From Apostichopus japonicus (taxonomy: Eukaryota; Echinodermata; Holothuroidea; Aspidochirotida; Stichopodidae), in contig NC_092565.1 in the NCBI RefSeq assembly GCF_037975245.1, positions 15,655,499 to 15,715,498 of the forward strand: a stretch of DNA of 60,000 nt, in the 5' to 3' direction. Shown piece by piece: positions 54,609-60,000 of this stretch (within the stretch, counting starts at the first letter, position 1; each line of letters starts with the position of its first letter). The notes under the pieces are model-generated. The model was not told where the DNA came from. It saw nothing but the letters and a program-made list of their open reading frames with translations, and did not search any database. Both the position numbers and the translations under genes were made by a program.

Positions 54609-57600
54609 CTGAAAATGTTTGAACAAGAAATGGATACATTTCACTCCCTAATTAAGCTCCTCACTTTAAAATTATGACTTTAGGCACAAATTCATTTGTG
54701 TATATATCTGCACCACTTTTAATTTTATGAGAATGTTCCTTTTAAACATCGGTCATCAACAAAAGTGACTGGACTACTTAGCCTAACACATAGCCCATTA
54801 GATCATTCCTCAGATGCAACACAAAACTCAATAGTAAAACAAGAGACTTTCATGGTCTCAAATACATTTTTACAAGTACCAATAAATTGTCAAGGATAAA
54901 TAACATTGCCTGTCACCCACAGGTGCTCCATTCTTCATATGAACTTCAGAAAGCATATTTTGGTTGGATTATTATAATTTATAAAACAATGTAATAACAT
55001 GAACACTTATGCCTGCACTGAAGAGCTGATATTATCATCCAAACTAGTCTTATAGGAGCATTTCAGATATTTAGCATACTGTAAAGGTGAATATCTTCAA
55101 AACCAGAATAGCTATTGTCACATAATCTATGACTCAATTTTCTATCTTCTCTGTGAATTACAAAAAATCAGGAATAAAGTTCTGCCTAAAGTCACTCATA
55201 ATACATCACTAACAACTGTCTACACAATTCTAACCAGTCTAATTAAGCTTCCCTTTTCAAATTTGTAATTAGTTACTTTAATTGGTTATGAATAGCTATT
55301 AAAATCTTTTTCATTCTATTTTGGATAATCATTATGAGAGGCACAGTCAGACAACGTAGCCACGTACAACGTTAATATCTCATCCATCTTCAGACGAGGT
55401 CATTCACATTAGACAGAATTCAGATAATTTCTCAGGCTACTGAAACTGAAAAATCTTTTCTCACCCTTCAGTGCCTTTTATAGGATTCACAAATATACAT
55501 TTTAGATAGCTCAGTATTCCCACTTCATCATTCCTGTATGTCATAATAAAACATTATATTCCCAATGGTATTACACTACCAAACAAGATATAGAGCAAGT
55601 AACGGAATGAATTGGGCTGAAGTTTAATTGGATGAAAAGAGTCATTACCTTTGTGATTCAATTATTCCAGTTCACACTAATTCCAATAAAATGCCAGATT
55701 TATACCCAATTATGATACACACTGTGCACAATTCTAGAGATGAGCAGTCTTAAAGCAGCAGCTATCAAATTATCATTACATGACAGTATTATCTTTGATT
55801 AGGTTTAGAAACCCTCCGTCACAGACCAGATCTTGAAATTCAAGCAATTTTACTGACTAACTGCTCATGGATTTTGCTATTTTGCCAGTATAAAAAAGAC
55901 ACTGGCAATGTTCTGCTAGTAGAAATTAAGAACTTAAACACATGGTTAGTTGTTTAATTGGTTTCAGTAGGAGAATCGGCATTATTTCCATATCAAACAC
56001 AAGACCCCCATATTACTGCTGATTTATCAGTACATAATATTGGGTTGTTCTCTGAGAGCTTGTACAGTTGCTGATGAGTTTTGTAAATCAGGAAAATGCC
56101 AATAAGAACTTGATCCTAGCTGGTAGATTTTTCTTAAGCACTGGCAGTTTTAAATTTTCAAGACCTGCAAACCATATTAACAGACGATTATTGACTGGAT
56201 ATTCCATTCATGACGACCACTGATGTTGACAAATTTATTGGCCACATTATTGTCAATAGTAGTACTTATAAGGATTCACACAAGGAGCTGATTTAACATG
56301 GTCTGATATATCAAAATAGTCAGAAATACCTGTTCTTGACATAGTTTGTTATCTTCAAACTCTGAAAACCTAATATGAGCTCTGACCTGCTACAAAACAG
56401 AGTCATTGAACTGTGATTCTCCAGCCATTAAATTGAATAATTCCTTTTATACTGGCACTAATTATTACCACTGAGTTCATGAGGACAAGACAAATCTCAA
56501 AATTCTTAATCATACCATGAACTGATCTGAATGTCAAGGCTGCACTTGGAAGCCTACCAAGCCTATACCAGGCTGCAGCTGCCGTGTGATCCCTAACGTA
56601 TCACACTACCAAGAGAAGAGGTTCATTAGCCCCAAATATAACATAAGAAGAGGTACAAGATTCCAAAAGTGTGAATTTATTACAGAGAGCACACTTCCTT
56701 CCTCTCTTATACCATTGTGATAAAACCATTCAGAATGTACATGTGTATACTTTACTTGAGCATAACATCGATATAGGAGGAAATGTCTTCCCATGAATAC
56801 GATGTTGTTTCTTGTAACACTCTAGTCCAGGTTGGTGTCAGGTTCAGGCATACCCTAGATGAGGCAATGCAAGAAGCTGCAAGAAGGGACGGTTTCATGA
56901 AGGAAAAGGAGTGATCTGTAAACAAAAAGAGAGCGTTCCAAAACAGAGGTTAAAATGATAAATAAGGATGCTTCAGTGATGATGAAACGGGGGGGGGAAG
57001 GGAGGGGATGGGAGGGGATGGGAGGAGATGTGGTGATGTGGGAGGAAGTCTTTCTGTTATAACAAAACAGAAATCAATTTAAAAAGATAGTTCATTTGCT
57101 TGATTCACATGAAGGAGACTATAACACATGGTCTAGCTAATCTCTCCCATGAGCAACCATGAATAAATGTTACAAGGCTGCATGCTAGGATCAAGACGTC
57201 ACTGCCCACTATTCTGAATTTCTGAAAGAGGAGATAGCAGTCCTTGTGTAACAACCGTTGAGAGTATATTCATATTGGATGAATGGAAAAAGCTACAAAA
57301 AGCTCCATCCCCTCCTACCAAACCATCCAATTCATCTTTGAGACTTCTCATGACAAGTACTTGGAGTGCACAACTGTTGCAGAGACATATAAGCATGAAT
57401 TTATATAAACTCTACTCTCTATTACAGGGAATAATTTATCCGGTACCGCATCAAAAAATGCTATACAAAATGGGCAAATTGAATAAACAAATAAAAAGAT
57501 GTATAGCAGTTTTGTACACAGAACCATAGTACTATTTTAGTAAGAGACAAAATTCAGAAATGTCAAAACTGCTACACAAACTTTGAGCACTAAATATTCC

Positions 57601-58270
57601 CTGGACAACATACACATACTGTAGTGCACTTTCAGTCATAATGCTTCATATCATCATAGTCGAAATCTTCCACATTCCACAACAGTGGGCAAAGATCGAG
57701 AGCTGTAGACTTTGACCACTGAGTGGTTCTCTGTGTATCAGATATTAAAACTGTACAGAACAGGTCACCCCATTTTTTGAACAGTAAAAATTTAAAATAA
57801 TATCAAGACAACACAGTTTTTAATGTGCAATGCAAGCCATAAGCACACTCAAGATTCAGTAGGTATTTGTAAAAAGAAGAACTCTGAAGACAAGTCGAAA
57901 TTTTATGAACCTATAAGAAGTCACGATCAAAACAAGTTTTAAATAAACTCAAATCGGAAGGAAAAGCATTTTTTTAACTCACTCTGTAAACTAATATCTA
58001 AGAAATATTTGGTGTACTTTCGTATGTATACAGGGGCGTTATATTTCCCGTTGATGACAGAGCCTTTGCTTTTCTCCAGGTCGGGTACTGCTATACTGAG
58101 AAAATAGTCTATGAAATGTACCGCAGTAGGGACGCTGACTCTCCATTGAAACATCTCCAACACTTCCAGCTCTAACATCAAGAATTCCTCCTGGCTAATG
58201 ATGCCATTGATCACCCGACGAACGAACCTGCCTAGTTTAATTACCATGTCCTCTTTGTCTTCAAATTTAG
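54494..58270 (-). CDS. CCNJ: Cyclin J, 3' part (last three coding exons)
   Basis: Exons 57983-58270, 56756-56915 and 54494-54608 join in phase to about 187 codons ending in TGA. They run from KFEDKED in the first cyclin box through FQWRVSVPTAVHFIDYFL, FMKPSLLAASCIASSR, LTPTWTRVL, TSYSWEDI and AHEADEMAQLKEASQ. Human cyclin J has KFEEKED, FQWNLCLPTAAHFIEYYL, YAPSLVAAACVASSR, LSPTWPTRL, TAYSWDFL and AHDNDVKEANKQ in the same order. It is a cyclin-fold protein presumed to partner a CDK. After the second cyclin box only about 20 residues follow, against more than 100 in human as I recall, so the tail is short. The 5' exons with the N-terminal half of the first cyclin box are not in the window. Confidence 0.92.
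54609..56755. other. Cyclin J intron, nothing recognised
   Basis: 2.1 kb of AT-rich DNA. No repeat array or transposon feature could be identified by eye. Confidence 0.5.
56756..56915 (-). CDS. CCNJ: Cyclin J exon, second cyclin box
   Basis: The acceptor is TTTACAG and the donor GTAAAG. It encodes HSFSFMKPSLLAASCIASSR, then LTPTWTRVLQETTSYSWED and ISSYIDVML, and ends with AA. A second AG lies inside the exon (CTTGCAG at about 56884), but using it would remove the conserved PSLLAAS segment, so the upstream acceptor was chosen. Confidence 0.92.
57425..57603 (+). mobile_element. CAGGGAATA-family element, best copy
   Basis: 179 bases with terminal inverted repeats: CAGGGAATAATTTATCC at the left, ACTAAATATTCCCTG at the right. 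The interior holds AAAATGCTATACAAAATGGG, TATAGCAGTTTTGTACAC and CAAAACTGCTACACAAACTT. Size, inverted ends and lack of a frame indicate a MITE-like element. It lies in the cyclin J intron between the exons at 57983 and 56915. Confidence 0.8.
57983..58270 (-). CDS. CCNJ: Cyclin J exon, cyclin boxes 1/2
   Basis: The acceptor CCCCAG precedes a split codon (xCT), then KFEDKEDMVIKLGRF. The exon ends TKYFLDISLQ plus one base before donor GTGAGT. It spans the end of the first cyclin box and the start of the second. The lone A joins AT in the next exon to give asparagine, where human has SLQDY. Confidence 0.93.
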
Positions 58271-60000
58271 CTGGGGAAAAATGGAAGATAAAAAGTTATA
58301 ATTCATTAAAATGCCTCTTCAAATCCTTTAGCAATTTCTGTTGGAAGTAGGAATAAATCACCGGATTAGGCATGGAAAGATAAATCCAGCAGATCGAGCT
58401 ATGATCTCGATTTATCTGATCCAACGTTCTATTCAATTCTAGGAAGGTTTGTGAGGTTCATACTGTGAGAGAGATAAGTTGCTGTGTTTTTCCACACTTT
58501 TTAAGGAAAAAGTCGACCTCGTCGTCATACAGTCCCACTCAATCACCTAAAATTTTGCAGCGACAGTAAACCCAAGGCAAAAGGTAACAGTGCATTAAAG
58601 TTGAGCCTGACCTGGAGAAATGGGTGTAATGAGATTGTTGATGCTTGATTAGCTAATCATGTTGTAATAATATTGCACATAAAACAAAGAGGGTGCCTGA
58701 AAATGATCACCCTAGCAGAATCTTCACAGCTTTACAATTCTGGACCAATAGATCATTGATTTTGGGTAAATTGAACAGATGAACGGTGAACAAATACACA
58801 GAAGCTGACAGATAGGCCTGAGTATTGTGCCAACATGGGGAAGAATAACCGGGACGATGGAACGACAGCAAGGTTTGGTCCAACAACTGCAAAATGTCTA
58901 TCAAACAATGCAAGCTTCCAGGACAACTATTTCTTGTTGTTGCTGTTGTTATGTTAGATTTTTCCCTGGAATAAATTGTACTTCCTTATTCATGACTGCT
59001 ATCATCCACATCATGTGTATTTCAACCACCTTTAAACTTGCAGTATTAGGCTTGTTTTGGACAGTACTTCACCTTTTAGATATTAGAGATAAAGTTATTT
59101 AGATAAGTCTGGATCATATATCAGAGAGATAATAACAAAGGGCCACTGTTAGACTAAAAAGCTAGCCATAGTGACCTATAGTCAGAGTGGTCTTTTTTAA
59201 TTGATACTGATATGACAATAAAAGATTCCTGTTGACATAAAAAAAGGATATAGGATATGTTGAAAACATCCCACTTTGTTACAGAACTTACATTTTTATC
59301 ATTAGAACCAAAGTATTAAAATCCACAGAACGGTCACACAATACTTTAAAACGGTCACTTTAATATGAAGATGAAAATTTGAGTTTTTCATAGGGATAAG
59401 TGGGCTTGAAAAACATCATAGTGTTATTAAAGCAATAACTCAATTTTCCTTATTTATTCATATTGAATTGACCTCATCACTCCAAATGTGTAAATTACTA
59501 TAGCTGTTCGCTTAGAAAGTTCAATCCAATCTTTCTAGTTGTATAGTTCATACAGAGCAAATAATTTTTTTGTATCTGTTCTACTAATACAAGTCGAGTC
59601 TTCTGTTCCCTAACATTATGAATAAAACCTTGCATAGCGACAAAAATGCATGAAATTTTTACAGCATCTTACAGATTGAAATTGTTCTGGTTTTTTTTTG
59701 TTTTTTTGCCTTCATTTGTGTAAATGAATGGGACTGAAAAGTACATTACTATTAATGCTACCATGCAAAGCAAGTGGTTTAAGGATAACCATAAATTGCT
59801 GACACAACTAGAAAACAATTATGTGTGACATACAATGATACATTTCATCTGTATGCCAGCTTCATTACATGCTGTATTCCACTTTTTTGGGCAATTCTAA
59901 TCCATATTCACACATCAAATAACTACAGCTGGCATATGACAATCATTTACTTTGAGATAAATGTTGACAAGCTTGATGATGTATATTTAAATTAATATTT
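58271..60000. other. Cyclin J upstream intron (partial)
   Basis: Must be intron, or contain upstream cyclin J exons, since the exon at 58270 begins inside the first cyclin box. No block resembling the preceding LxxLxxxxLLLAS segment was found before the right edge. Confidence 0.5.

Overview
This is eukaryotic, AT-rich, repeat-laden animal DNA. Protein-coding sequence is confined to short exons with GT..AG introns, and all recognised exons lie on the minus strand. Two conserved animal genes can be rebuilt by eye: a shootin-1 (SHTN1) orthologue and the 3' part of a cyclin J (CCNJ) gene. The tRNA-derived SINE, the Penelope-like and LINE debris, and the numerous short inverted-repeat elements suggest a marine invertebrate. 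A deuterostome, possibly an echinoderm, is plausible, but that is inference and not proven by the sequence.

Layout. Positions 330-49041 hold 13 shootin-1 coding exons on the minus strand, from the ATG at 49041 to an exon ending at 330. Every exon-exon junction is phase-compatible, giving about 579 codons. The stop codon appears to lie at or beyond the left edge. Intron 3 (20340-42591, 22 kb) is the largest. It carries a LINE reverse-transcriptase relic between 0.9-kb inverted repeats, a Penelope-like terminus, two small inverted-repeat elements, a SINE and a minisatellite. Positions 49042-54493 are an intergenic gap of about 5.5 kb with no recognised gene. Positions 54494-58270 hold the last three coding exons of cyclin J, also minus strand, ending in a stop codon at 54494. 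Its 5' exons should lie to the right of the window. The two genes are therefore tandem and co-oriented, cyclin J upstream of shootin-1.

The gaps between exons hold several tandem arrays: GACAGACAGTAACTA-type (4.75-6.85 kb), 32 bp (14.2-14.8 kb), 70 bp copying a splice donor (15.0-15.3 kb), 30 bp (26.0-26.3 kb) and 51 bp (43.2-44.75 kb). There is also a dispersed family of about 180 bp with CAGGGAATA termini in at least five places. The two genes have no evident functional link. Shootin-1 is known in vertebrates as an actin-adhesion clutch protein of axon growth; cyclin J is a cyclin-box protein. Long plus-strand reading frames are products of tandem arrays or chance. No bacterial, viral or CRISPR features were seen.
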